A stretch of 10,428 bases of DNA, from NCBI GenBank assembly GCA_023474385.1, contig JAMCYB010000004.1:1-10428 (forward strand). The letters are read 5' to 3'. This DNA comes from Candidatus Martarchaeota archaeon. GTDB taxonomy: Archaea; Micrarchaeota; Micrarchaeia; Micrarchaeales; Micrarchaeaceae. Position 1 is the stretch's first letter. Every line of letters begins with the position of its first letter. The position numbers and the translations under genes are program-made. Below are positions 1 through 5,698 of this stretch, piece after piece. A model generated the notes under the pieces. It saw only the letters and a list, made by a program, of their open reading frames with translations, did not search any database and had not been told where the DNA came from.

Positions 1-257
1 AGCTGTGCTTCCAGGCGAACATTGCCTGGCATGCCGGTGTCGTTAGGGCATATGCCTGCAGGCACTACTGCATAGAAAGTGCTGCTATAGTAGAGCATGT
101 GCGCTTCTATAGCCGCTATGAAAGCCTCTCTCAGGGCAGAGCCGCTTCTCGATGCCAGCATGTGGTCAGAGTATGCATACACCGAGAGCGAAACCGCTAT
201 CGAGGCAATGGCTAGGGCCATGTAAACCATGAACTCGAAAGACATCTGCGCTTTCAT
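1..257 (-). CDS. Class III signal-peptide pilin-like protein, partial (C-terminus beyond left edge)
   Basis: The gene reads leftward from an ATG at 257-255 and is still open at base 1, so 85 residues are visible and the C-terminus is missing. It opens MKAQMSFEFMVYMALAI. Q4-M-S6-F-E8 fits the class III (Q-x-S-x-E) prepilin motif cut by the EppA-type peptidase, and residues 9-29 are a hydrophobic helix that would form the pilin core. The n-region is only three residues long. The visible mature part has one N-glycosylation sequon (N72-D-T) and a cysteine at 70. A Shine-Dalgarno-like AGGTG lies five bases before the ATG. It follows the preceding pilin by eight bases and is probably the fifth gene of the pilus operon. 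A minor pilin or pseudopilin role is inferred; the structural class is well supported by the motif, the exact role is not. Confidence 0.72.
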   Translation of the reverse strand, partial: MKAQMSFEFMVYMALAIASIAVSLSVYAYSDHMLASRSGSALREAFIAAIEAHMLYYSSTFYAVVPAGICPNDTGMPGNVRLEAQ

Positions 258-265
258 CCACGCAC

Positions 266-502
266 CTACTTTGCGGAGCTCGTCAGGTTGCCCAGCTCCC
301 TGGTGAGTTCGGATATCACGCTCTGGTTTGAGCTGTTCATGAACATGTGCAGCGCCGTCCCTTTCAGCTGCAGCATCATCGCTAACGCCACCACTATTAT
401 TATGCTCACAGCCGAGAGTATCATTATGTACTCTATGGAGCCCTGTGCCATATGCCTCCTTCGCAATGCGCGTCTGACATTAATGCATTTTATGCCTCCC
501 AT
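266..502 (-). CDS. Very small class III signal-peptide pilin
   Basis: This is a 78-residue prepilin. A basic n-region (RRALRRRH, 10-17) precedes A19-Q20-G-S22-I-E24-Y, the archaeal class III processing motif, then a hydrophobic helix at about 26-46. Cleavage before Q20 would give a mature subunit of only 59 residues. Its short tail carries three N-glycosylation sequons: N56-S-S, N59-Q-S and N72-L-T. Two starts are possible. I chose the ATG at 502-500 because AGGTGG (complement of 507-512) lies four bases upstream and it keeps the basic n-region. The other, the ATG at 451-449, has GGAGG only three bases away and would give 61 residues. The gene lies 16 bases after the membrane platform gene and eight before the next pilin. 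It is probably the major or a minor filament subunit assembled by the ATPase and platform proteins encoded upstream. Confidence 0.8.
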   Translation of the reverse strand: MGGIKCINVRRALRRRHMAQGSIEYIMILSAVSIIIVVALAMMLQLKGTALHMFMNSSNQSVISELTRELGNLTSSAK

Positions 503-506
503 TTTA

Positions 507-512
507 CCACCT
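507..512 (-). promoter_or_regulatory. Ribosome binding site that decides the pilin start
   Basis: On the minus strand this reads AGGTGG, four bases before the ATG at 502-500. It favours the longer pilin with a basic n-region over the internal ATG at 451-449, which has GGAGG but at a tight three-base spacing. Confidence 0.5.
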
Positions 513-518
513 AATCAA

Positions 519-1301
519 TCATACCAATGACGATGCTGCCATGTTGCTCAGCTCCAATACGAAGCCCGCAATGGCTATCCTCATGCTTATAGATAAAATC
601 CTTGCCGAGATGCCCTTCTCGGAGAATAGCGGTGCGATGAAGTTTACAATCAAAATATATAGCAGCACTACCGTGCCGAACGTTCCATACTCCAGAGCAG
701 TGATATGGGCGGTGCTCATCCTGAGCACATTCATGCTCAATCCTGCGAATATGGGAAAGAAGATGACACCGCCCATCATCTGGAGCGACCTGAAATTTGC
801 CATCTCGCCATCGTGCTTTCTCTTTACGGAATTGTGCTCCTGGCATTCAGCGTGAAGGGACTCAAGGGCATAGGAGATATCATTGCCGGATCCCAGCGAT
901 TCGCTTATCAGTAGTGCCGCTGCCTCCAAGTATCTGTGCCTATACTTGCGCAGCCTTTCAAAAGCATTCACAGCATCGCCAGAAATGCGATACTCGGCAA
1001 GCGCATCCCTGAAGTCCTTGTAAAAGGCAAAGTTCCTGCTCAACGATCTCGATACACGCGCTTCGAGCACCTCCACGTTCGCATTCATCGCCAGGTTGTC
1101 CAAAAATGCTAGCGTATCCCTCTCAATCCTCTTCCACGGTGCAGAGATGCGAAGCGAACGCCATATGCTTATCAGCAGGCCTGCTGCCAGAAGCGCGGCC
1201 GCAGCATAAACGGCATGGTACGCCGAGCATGCAGCAGAGGAGATGAAGATTAATACGAGCACTGCGGCAGCCACATCACTTTTGATATTTGTATCATACA
1301 T
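519..1301 (-). CDS. T2SSF-type pilus platform membrane protein, C-terminal half-like (TadC/FlaJ family)
   Basis: The 260-residue protein has two predicted membrane helices near the N-terminus (about 9-26 and 30-47), a charged helical cytoplasmic region at about 50-170, then two clear helices (about 173-193 and 206-228) and a probable third (238-257). A helical cytoplasmic domain followed by a pair of membrane helices is the layout of the T2SSF domain in the FlaJ, TadB/TadC and PilC platform proteins, which sit in the membrane and couple the ATPase to pilin insertion. The family call rests on layout, composition and operon position, not on a diagnostic motif. It starts eight bases inside the preceding platform gene and has AGGTC six bases before its ATG, so the two are probably translationally coupled. 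Archaeal FlaJ normally carries two T2SSF repeats in one chain; here the repeats appear to be on two polypeptides. Confidence 0.72.
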   Translation of the reverse strand: MYDTNIKSDVAAAVLVLIFISSAACSAYHAVYAAAALLAAGLLISIWRSLRISAPWKRIERDTLAFLDNLAMNANVEVLEARVSRSLSRNFAFYKDFRDALAEYRISGDAVNAFERLRKYRHRYLEAAALLISESLGSGNDISYALESLHAECQEHNSVKRKHDGEMANFRSLQMMGGVIFFPIFAGLSMNVLRMSTAHITALEYGTFGTVVLLYILIVNFIAPLFSEKGISARILSISMRIAIAGFVLELSNMAASSLV

Positions 1302-1827
1302 CCAACGACCTGAGTTTATTCTGCAGCGCTGCGTAAGCTGCCGGGATCGCCACCAGCATGGCGAAGATGAAAAGGAACATGACCATGTTCGAATAGTTGA
1401 TGAGCGAGTACCCTACGAAACCGAACATAGCCATGGAGGGAAGTATCGTGCTGAATAGCATGTTTGCCGATAGGTACTTCTGCAAGCTGCCGTAGGCAAC
1501 GCTCATATTCAGATTCCTCTCGGCGACAAGCTCCCTGTGCACATCGGATATTCCCGCGCCGAAATCCTTGCCGTCAAGATAGGACAGCAAGTGCGCATAC
1601 CCTGTATCGGCCTTAAGCCCAATTCTTTTAGCTGGCAGCTGGCTGCCAATTGCGCTTTTCGCGCCCTCGCCGCAGGCAACCATATTCCTCGCTGTTGACA
1701 TCCTGCTGCGCATGCTTCCCATATCCAGCATATCAATCGCCCTGTCGAGGCTTGCGAGCAGGCTCTTGTGGAGCATTCGGCTGCTTATATAAACGTGCTC
1801 TAGAAACCTCTCCGCATCATTGTCCAT
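1294..1827 (-). CDS. Short T2SSF-type pilus platform membrane protein, N-terminal half-like (TadB-like)
   Basis: From the ATG at 1827-1825 the protein is 177 residues: a soluble helical region (1-118) and two strongly hydrophobic helices at about 121-141 and 147-169. That is one T2SSF unit, a cytoplasmic helical bundle followed by a membrane hairpin, and about half a normal FlaJ/TadC protein. I chose this start because it falls four bases after the ATPase stop (1832), with GGATGATG just before it. An in-frame ATG at 1887-1885 would add 20 residues but overlap the ATPase gene by 56 bases. The gene ends inside the start of the next platform gene (eight-base overlap). With that partner it would form the membrane platform; separate TadB and TadC in bacteria, and paired platform genes in some archaeal pili, are precedents. 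A frameshift splitting one ancestral gene is the alternative. Confidence 0.68.
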   Translation of the reverse strand: MDNDAERFLEHVYISSRMLHKSLLASLDRAIDMLDMGSMRSRMSTARNMVACGEGAKSAIGSQLPAKRIGLKADTGYAHLLSYLDGKDFGAGISDVHRELVAERNLNMSVAYGSLQKYLSANMLFSTILPSMAMFGFVGYSLINYSNMVMFLFIFAMLVAIPAAYAALQNKLRSLDV

Positions 1828-1831
1828 GTCA

Positions 1832-3337
1832 TCATCCGTATTCCTGTATGGCTTCGTCCATATCAATGCCCTTGCCCATGGCTTCAACCAGGTATTCTGC
1901 CCTATCCGACAGCTCAGATATCGCCCTTTTCTTGCTTACCACCATCATGTCTGCATACTTCCTGAGCACTTTTGACGATTTGATTGCATCTCCAGCAAGA
2001 TTGCCTTCGGCGAATATATCCGCCTGTTCATAAGCGCTGCCGCCCGTGTTCCGCATGTCCGCCTCGGCCCTTGTCGCCCACCTGTATTCCGCTATCCTGT
2101 CTATGCTGCGCTTGTACGCATCCGAATGCTTCATAAACAGGGCTATGTCAAGCGAATGCAGCGCCTCCGGTTCGACCGACATCGGCTTTGTCGTAAGCCT
2201 CTCTATGAGTGCATGGCCATCTATATTGCTGTGCATAGTAGCCATGAACGGCACGCCGAGGTTCGCTGCGGAAAATACGCTGCGCGTCTCCGCTCCCCTT
2301 AGCTCGCCTATGACTATCCTGTCGGGCCTCATGTGTAATGCATTAATGACCTGCGCCTCAAGGCTAGCTCTATCCTGCTTCGACGAGCCATTGAGATTGA
2401 CAGAATTCATAAAATTGCTCGAAAGCACGAGCTCGTTCGCTTCCTCCTCAATGACTATCACGCGGTTATACCTAGGGACGAATGAGAGCAGCGACAGCAG
2501 CATTGAGGTTTTGCCTGTGGCAGGTGCGCCCGCAACTATGACATTGTATCCCACCTCTATGGCCATCCACATGTAAGCCAGCATATCGGGCGTGGCTGTG
2601 CCTTCCTTCAACAGTCTGCCTATCCCAAACCTCTTGCCCCCATTCAACCGTATCGCAAGCACGCCCCCGCCATCCGCCGCCGCCTTGAGCTGTGCATGCA
2701 GCCTTGATCCATCGAAAAGCTGCGCATCTATTATCGGCTGCGATTCCGAAAGCTCCTTATCAGATCCTTCAATAAGCCTGTTAACGTTGAACCTGAACGA
2801 ACTTGCGTCCCTGAGCATCAGGTTTGTCCTGCAGTAGCCCAGCTTTGAATGATAGATATTTATGTTGGCGTTGATCCTGTCGACCATTATCTCTTCTATG
2901 CTTTTTGCATCTTCTATGAGTATGCTGAACGGCCCATATCCCGCTACGTCGTGCGCCACCAAGTAGGCTATTAGGCCCTTGCTGCTCGACGAGGAAATCT
3001 TCGGGCTTGACATTGCAAGCATGTAAGCATCCTTTATCCTATCAATCAGCACCTTTCCTGAGCCGTACAAATAGTTAGCATTGTTCAGTATCATATCCGC
3101 TTTAAGTGCCTCCGCAAGCTTCTCATCAGAGGCAGCAAGCCCCGCCCCTCCTACTGAATATATGGTGGATTTACCATAGGATCCTGCGACCCTGAATCCA
3201 TTCTCTTCGGATAGCGCTACCCTATCAGGATAATCGCGCGTCAGCCCGAACGTCAGCTTCCTATAGGGCTGTTCCTTGCCCTTTCTCGGCAATACGCGAC
3301 CCATCAATGTGCGCATGCCAGCAACACCAAAATCCAT
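1832..3337 (-). CDS. Type II/IV secretion system ATPase (GspE/TadA/VirB11 family) for an archaeal pilus
   Basis: This 501-residue cytoplasmic hexameric ATPase powers pilin assembly. It keeps the family's motifs in order: an N-terminal domain with GYGPF (134-138) and the IEEIMVD strand; QPIIDAQLFDGSRLHA (about 200-215); Walker A GAPATGKT (270-277); an Asp-box region reading VIVIEEEANEL (293-303); Walker B RPDRIVIGELRGAE (337-350); and a His-box MATMHSN with H369. The region after about 430 is helical, as in archaeal relatives. The Asp box has E-E-E where many relatives have E-D-T/P. I chose the ATG at 3337 because GAGGG lies five bases before it. A TTG six codons upstream also extends the frame but has no ribosome binding site. 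It is the first gene of the five-gene minus-strand pilus operon. The motor role in pilus assembly is inferred from the platform and pilin genes that follow. Confidence 0.92.
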   Translation of the reverse strand: MDFGVAGMRTLMGRVLPRKGKEQPYRKLTFGLTRDYPDRVALSEENGFRVAGSYGKSTIYSVGGAGLAASDEKLAEALKADMILNNANYLYGSGKVLIDRIKDAYMLAMSSPKISSSSSKGLIAYLVAHDVAGYGPFSILIEDAKSIEEIMVDRINANINIYHSKLGYCRTNLMLRDASSFRFNVNRLIEGSDKELSESQPIIDAQLFDGSRLHAQLKAAADGGGVLAIRLNGGKRFGIGRLLKEGTATPDMLAYMWMAIEVGYNVIVAGAPATGKTSMLLSLLSFVPRYNRVIVIEEEANELVLSSNFMNSVNLNGSSKQDRASLEAQVINALHMRPDRIVIGELRGAETRSVFSAANLGVPFMATMHSNIDGHALIERLTTKPMSVEPEALHSLDIALFMKHSDAYKRSIDRIAEYRWATRAEADMRNTGGSAYEQADIFAEGNLAGDAIKSSKVLRKYADMMVVSKKRAISELSDRAEYLVEAMGKGIDMDEAIQEYG

Positions 3338-3342
3338 AGCAT

Positions 3343-3347
3343 CCCTC
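3343..3347 (-). promoter_or_regulatory. Ribosome binding site of the pilus ATPase gene
   Basis: The minus strand reads GAGGG here, five bases before the ATG at 3337-3335. It argues against the in-frame TTG at 3355-3353, which has only AT-rich sequence upstream. Confidence 0.55.
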
Positions 3348-3390
3348 AGAAGCAATTTACTTTAATACATAATATATACTTAACTACATA

Positions 3391-3398
3391 TATTTATA
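3391..3398 (-). promoter_or_regulatory. TATA box of the pilus operon
   Basis: On the minus strand this is TATAAATA within AACTATAAATATATG. The usual archaeal spacing of about 25 bases puts the transcript start near 3368, giving a leader of roughly 30 bases that includes the GAGGG ribosome binding site. The right half of this element overlaps an inverted repeat at 3394-3409. Confidence 0.55.
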
Positions 3399-3409
3399 GT
3401 TTACTATAA
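3394..3409. promoter_or_regulatory. Inverted repeat overlapping the pilus TATA box (candidate operator)
   Basis: The sequence is TTATAGT-TT-ACTATAA: perfect seven-base arms and a two-base spacer. It covers half of the minus-strand TATA box and the BRE position just upstream of it, where a bound repressor would block TBP/TFB. The region is AT-rich, which raises the chance of an accidental palindrome. Confidence 0.4.
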
Positions 3410-3425
3410 TGCAATAAATTGCATT
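3408..3425. promoter_or_regulatory. Second inverted repeat between the divergent promoters (candidate operator)
   Basis: The sequence is AATGCAAT-AA-ATTGCATT: perfect eight-base arms and a two-base spacer, sharing two bases with the previous inverted repeat. It lies upstream of both TATA boxes, about 28 bases from the plus-strand one. The size and symmetry suit a dimeric winged-helix regulator such as the one encoded at 3483. No binding data can be inferred from sequence alone. Confidence 0.45.
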
Positions 3426-3452
3426 TGCGTTCACGGCGATAATAGAGCAAAG

Positions 3453-3460
3453 TTTTTAAA
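3453..3460 (+). promoter_or_regulatory. TATA box of the winged-helix regulator gene (leaderless mRNA)
   Basis: TTTTTAAA is centred about 26 bases before the ATG at 3483, so transcription would begin at or next to the start codon. This fits the lack of any Shine-Dalgarno sequence before that ATG. Confidence 0.5.
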
Positions 3461-3482
3461 TCTTAATATCCAAACGTTTAAT

Positions 3483-3809
3483 ATGGTAAAAGTGGATGCA
3501 CAGAAGGACGCAATATGGGCTTTAAGAAAAGTATTGAGCAGGCCTAATTTCGCTGTTATGGACCTACTGCTTAAGAAATCCCCTAGGACTACAAAGGAGC
3601 TCTATTCTATTTTAGAGAAGAAGTTCACCAGGAAGACCCTTATCATAACCTTGAGGGAGCTTTCGCTGGACCTGAATGTTATACAGCCTACCCACATTCG
3701 CACTGAGAAGGGCTATGGATTAGGATACAGGCTTAATCCGAAGATGAAGGACGTTATAAAGACCGCCTATAGGCTGGCCAAGATAATAGACGGAGTAATA
3801 AAGGAATAG
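3483..3809 (+). CDS. Small winged helix-turn-helix transcriptional regulator
   Basis: The 108-residue basic protein has no membrane segment. Residues 22-66 (FAVMDLLLKK, then TTKELYSILEKK, then TRKTLIITLREL) look like helices 1-3 of a winged helix-turn-helix of the MarR/ArsR/HxlR kind, with the third as recognition helix. The stretch T78-EKGYGLGYRL-N89 would be the beta wing, and a C-terminal helix (91-106) could dimerise. I cannot place it in a named family, and no metal-binding or ligand pocket residues stand out. The gene is divergent from the pilus operon; the shared region carries two inverted repeats, so autoregulation and control of the pilus are the natural hypotheses. Its own mRNA appears leaderless. 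It ends nine bases from the convergent end of the DNA ligase gene. Confidence 0.7.
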   Translation: MVKVDAQKDAIWALRKVLSRPNFAVMDLLLKKSPRTTKELYSILEKKFTRKTLIITLRELSLDLNVIQPTHIRTEKGYGLGYRLNPKMKDVIKTAYRLAKIIDGVIKE

Positions 3810-3818
3810 ACCCGTACA

Positions 3819-5588
3819 TCACTTCACGCTTACCCTCTTCTGATCATTGAACATCTCTATTATCTCTGATGTCGATGTCGCATCCTCCGGGCTCTTGTCC
3901 CTCCTTATAAAGCCATCCCCCACTATCCTGGGGAACCTGAGTGCATAACCCGCTTTTTCGCCCGATTTATCCTCCTGCATGCCGCATGTGTGCATTGGCG
4001 ATTTTGTTATCTCATCTGCTTTTACGGTGATGACATACTTTGGCTCCACCCAAAAATCTGGCGTTATGAGCGAATCCACTCTCGCAGGCTTCTGCTTCAC
4101 TACCGCTTTGCTCAGGAGCTCGTAGAATGCCTGCATGTTTGCTTCTGTGAAACCAGTGCCTATCTTCGATATCGTCTCAAACATGTCACGCTTCTTATTA
4201 TATGCTGCGCACAGCAGCCCGCCAAACTTGAATTCGGTCCTGCTTCCTCTGCCTAAGAAGTACCCCACTATGACTAGGTCCAGCGTATCAGACAGCTCGC
4301 CCTTGTAGCTGCGCTTCATCTTTATCCAGCTGAACTTCCTAGCTCCAGCGATGTACGGCGCCTTAAGGTCCTTTGCCACTATGCCTTCAAGCCCTCCTTC
4401 TACAGAAGTCTCAAAGAATTCCTCCAGTTCCTTGGGCGAAGTGGTGATTATACGCTTCGAAGGAGTTATCATTTTCGCCCCTTTTACGGCGTTCTCAAGC
4501 AGGCTCCTTCTGGCCTCGTAAGGCTCTTTCATGAGGTCTTTGCCGTTGAGGTACATTATGTCAAATGCAACGAGGTGCAGCGGCAGCTCCTCTATCTTCT
4601 CAGTTATGCCGTGCTTCCTCTTCCTCTGCATGGTCTCTTGGAATGGGAGGAACTCCCCTGTCGCTTCATTCATCCCTAGCGCCTCGCCCTCAAATATTAT
4701 GTGCTCCTCAGGTATCTCGGTTATTGCTGCCTTGGCTATGTCAGGGAGCATGTCTGTCGTTTCTTCCAGGTTCCTTGAGTATATCTTGACCTTCTTCCCT
4801 GATTTGTGCACCTGGCACCTGAACCCGTCATACTTCTGTTCTACGGCGCATTTTCCTCCCATCTTCTTTATTATCTCTTCTGCAGTAGGCAGGCGCTCTG
4901 CAAGGGCGGGTCTTATCGGCTTGAACAGGCTGACCTTCAGCGACCTTACCTCAGAGATGCCCTTTTTGGAGAGCACTTCCCCTATATATCCAAGATCGCT
5001 GCATATGTTGTATGCATTCTCAAGCTCGGCCTTCGATTCCCTGCTGCCCGTGAATGCCACTGACAAAGCCTCAAGTATGGTCGAGTCCCCAGCGCCGAGC
5101 CTCAGCTGCCCTATCGGGTATCTCGCCATAAACTTCGCCTCCTCTGGCGAAGAGCCCGCAAGAAGCTCCGCCAGCATCTTTATCTTTGCATCCTTGCTGC
5201 CGCTTCCGGAAGTGGCCGCAATCTTGTTCATTATGCCGTATACTTCCAGTACTGAGTACTTCTTTGCATTCATTCTCCTGAGCTTGGATTGGCTTATGAG
5301 CTCCTGCGCCGCTATGCCCATGTCACCGTATTTTTTATAGGCTTTTTCGACCTCGGCCTTGCTCATGCCAGTAGCTACTGCTATCGCTTCCTCAAGTAAC
5401 TTCTCAGCAACGCCAAAGTCAAGGCCTTCAAAAGCCGGAGCAAGAACACCCTCAGTCATGTATATTATGCTCTTTATCTCATCTGTGTCCGCATTCTTGA
5501 ATATATCAGCCATTATGTCTATCATCTTGAGCCTGGATGATACATCTTCAAGCTTCTGGTAATATCCTGCGAGTTCGGAGAAGAGCAT
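3819..5588 (-). CDS. lig: ATP-dependent DNA ligase
   Basis: The 589-residue protein has the usual length and domains of archaeal replicative DNA ligase I, which seals nicks through an enzyme-adenylate. An N-terminal DNA-binding helical domain covers about 1-215. The nucleotidyltransferase domain holds motif I KYDGFR (252-257, adenylated lysine K252), motif III FEGEAL (299-304), LVAFDIMYLNG (339-349, motif IIIa), motif IV EGIVAK (401-406) and motif V around W421-I-K423-M-K425. The C-terminal OB-fold domain contains motif VI RFPR (551-554). All catalytic motifs are intact. It starts at an ATG with GGTG six bases upstream, and a TATA-like GATAAAAA lies about 33 bases before the start, so the leader is very short. 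It is convergent with the regulator gene and divergent from the LamG gene, so it is probably transcribed alone. It acts in Okazaki fragment joining and excision repair. Confidence 0.96.
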   Translation of the reverse strand: MLFSELAGYYQKLEDVSSRLKMIDIMADIFKNADTDEIKSIIYMTEGVLAPAFEGLDFGVAEKLLEEAIAVATGMSKAEVEKAYKKYGDMGIAAQELISQSKLRRMNAKKYSVLEVYGIMNKIAATSGSGSKDAKIKMLAELLAGSSPEEAKFMARYPIGQLRLGAGDSTILEALSVAFTGSRESKAELENAYNICSDLGYIGEVLSKKGISEVRSLKVSLFKPIRPALAERLPTAEEIIKKMGGKCAVEQKYDGFRCQVHKSGKKVKIYSRNLEETTDMLPDIAKAAITEIPEEHIIFEGEALGMNEATGEFLPFQETMQRKRKHGITEKIEELPLHLVAFDIMYLNGKDLMKEPYEARRSLLENAVKGAKMITPSKRIITTSPKELEEFFETSVEGGLEGIVAKDLKAPYIAGARKFSWIKMKRSYKGELSDTLDLVIVGYFLGRGSRTEFKFGGLLCAAYNKKRDMFETISKIGTGFTEANMQAFYELLSKAVVKQKPARVDSLITPDFWVEPKYVITVKADEITKSPMHTCGMQEDKSGEKAGYALRFPRIVGDGFIRRDKSPEDATSTSEIIEMFNDQKRVSVK

Positions 5589-5620
5589 GCATCACACCAG
5601 TAAGGTAATGCCCGTTCATG

Positions 5621-5628
5621 TTTTTATC
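5621..5628 (-). promoter_or_regulatory. TATA-like element of the DNA ligase gene
   Basis: The minus strand reads GATAAAAA. The expected start site is near 5598, about ten bases before the ligase ATG. A perfect ten-base palindrome CTTGCGCAAG (5630-5639) abuts it upstream, where BRE or a regulator would sit. Confidence 0.4.
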
Positions 5629-5671
5629 CCTTGCGCAAGTTCTCAGGCTCTCGTATTGTCCACGAGCAACA

Positions 5672-5679
5672 TTTTTATA
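5672..5679 (+). promoter_or_regulatory. TATA box of the LamG surface protein gene
   Basis: TTTTTATA lies about 25 bases before the ATG at 5699, which makes a leaderless transcript likely. An imperfectly related short inverted repeat, CTCGT-N7-ACGAG (5650-5666), lies just upstream. Confidence 0.45.
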
Positions 5680-5698
5680 CTTTTTATGGCAACCTATC

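Noticed and set aside
2046..2837. Two plus-strand open frames opposite the pilus ATPase gene
   Set aside because: They are shadows of a well-supported gene and show no domain features.
4531..5340. A 269-codon plus-strand open frame opposite the DNA ligase gene
   Set aside because: It lies wholly within the ligase coding region, is Ser/Ala-rich as expected of a mirror frame, and has no promoter or ribosome binding site.
5618..5698. N-terminal extension of the LamG protein from an upstream ATG at 5618
   Set aside because: It would start upstream of the TATA box at 5672-5679 and put extra residues before the processing motif; the ATG at 5699 fits the promoter spacing.
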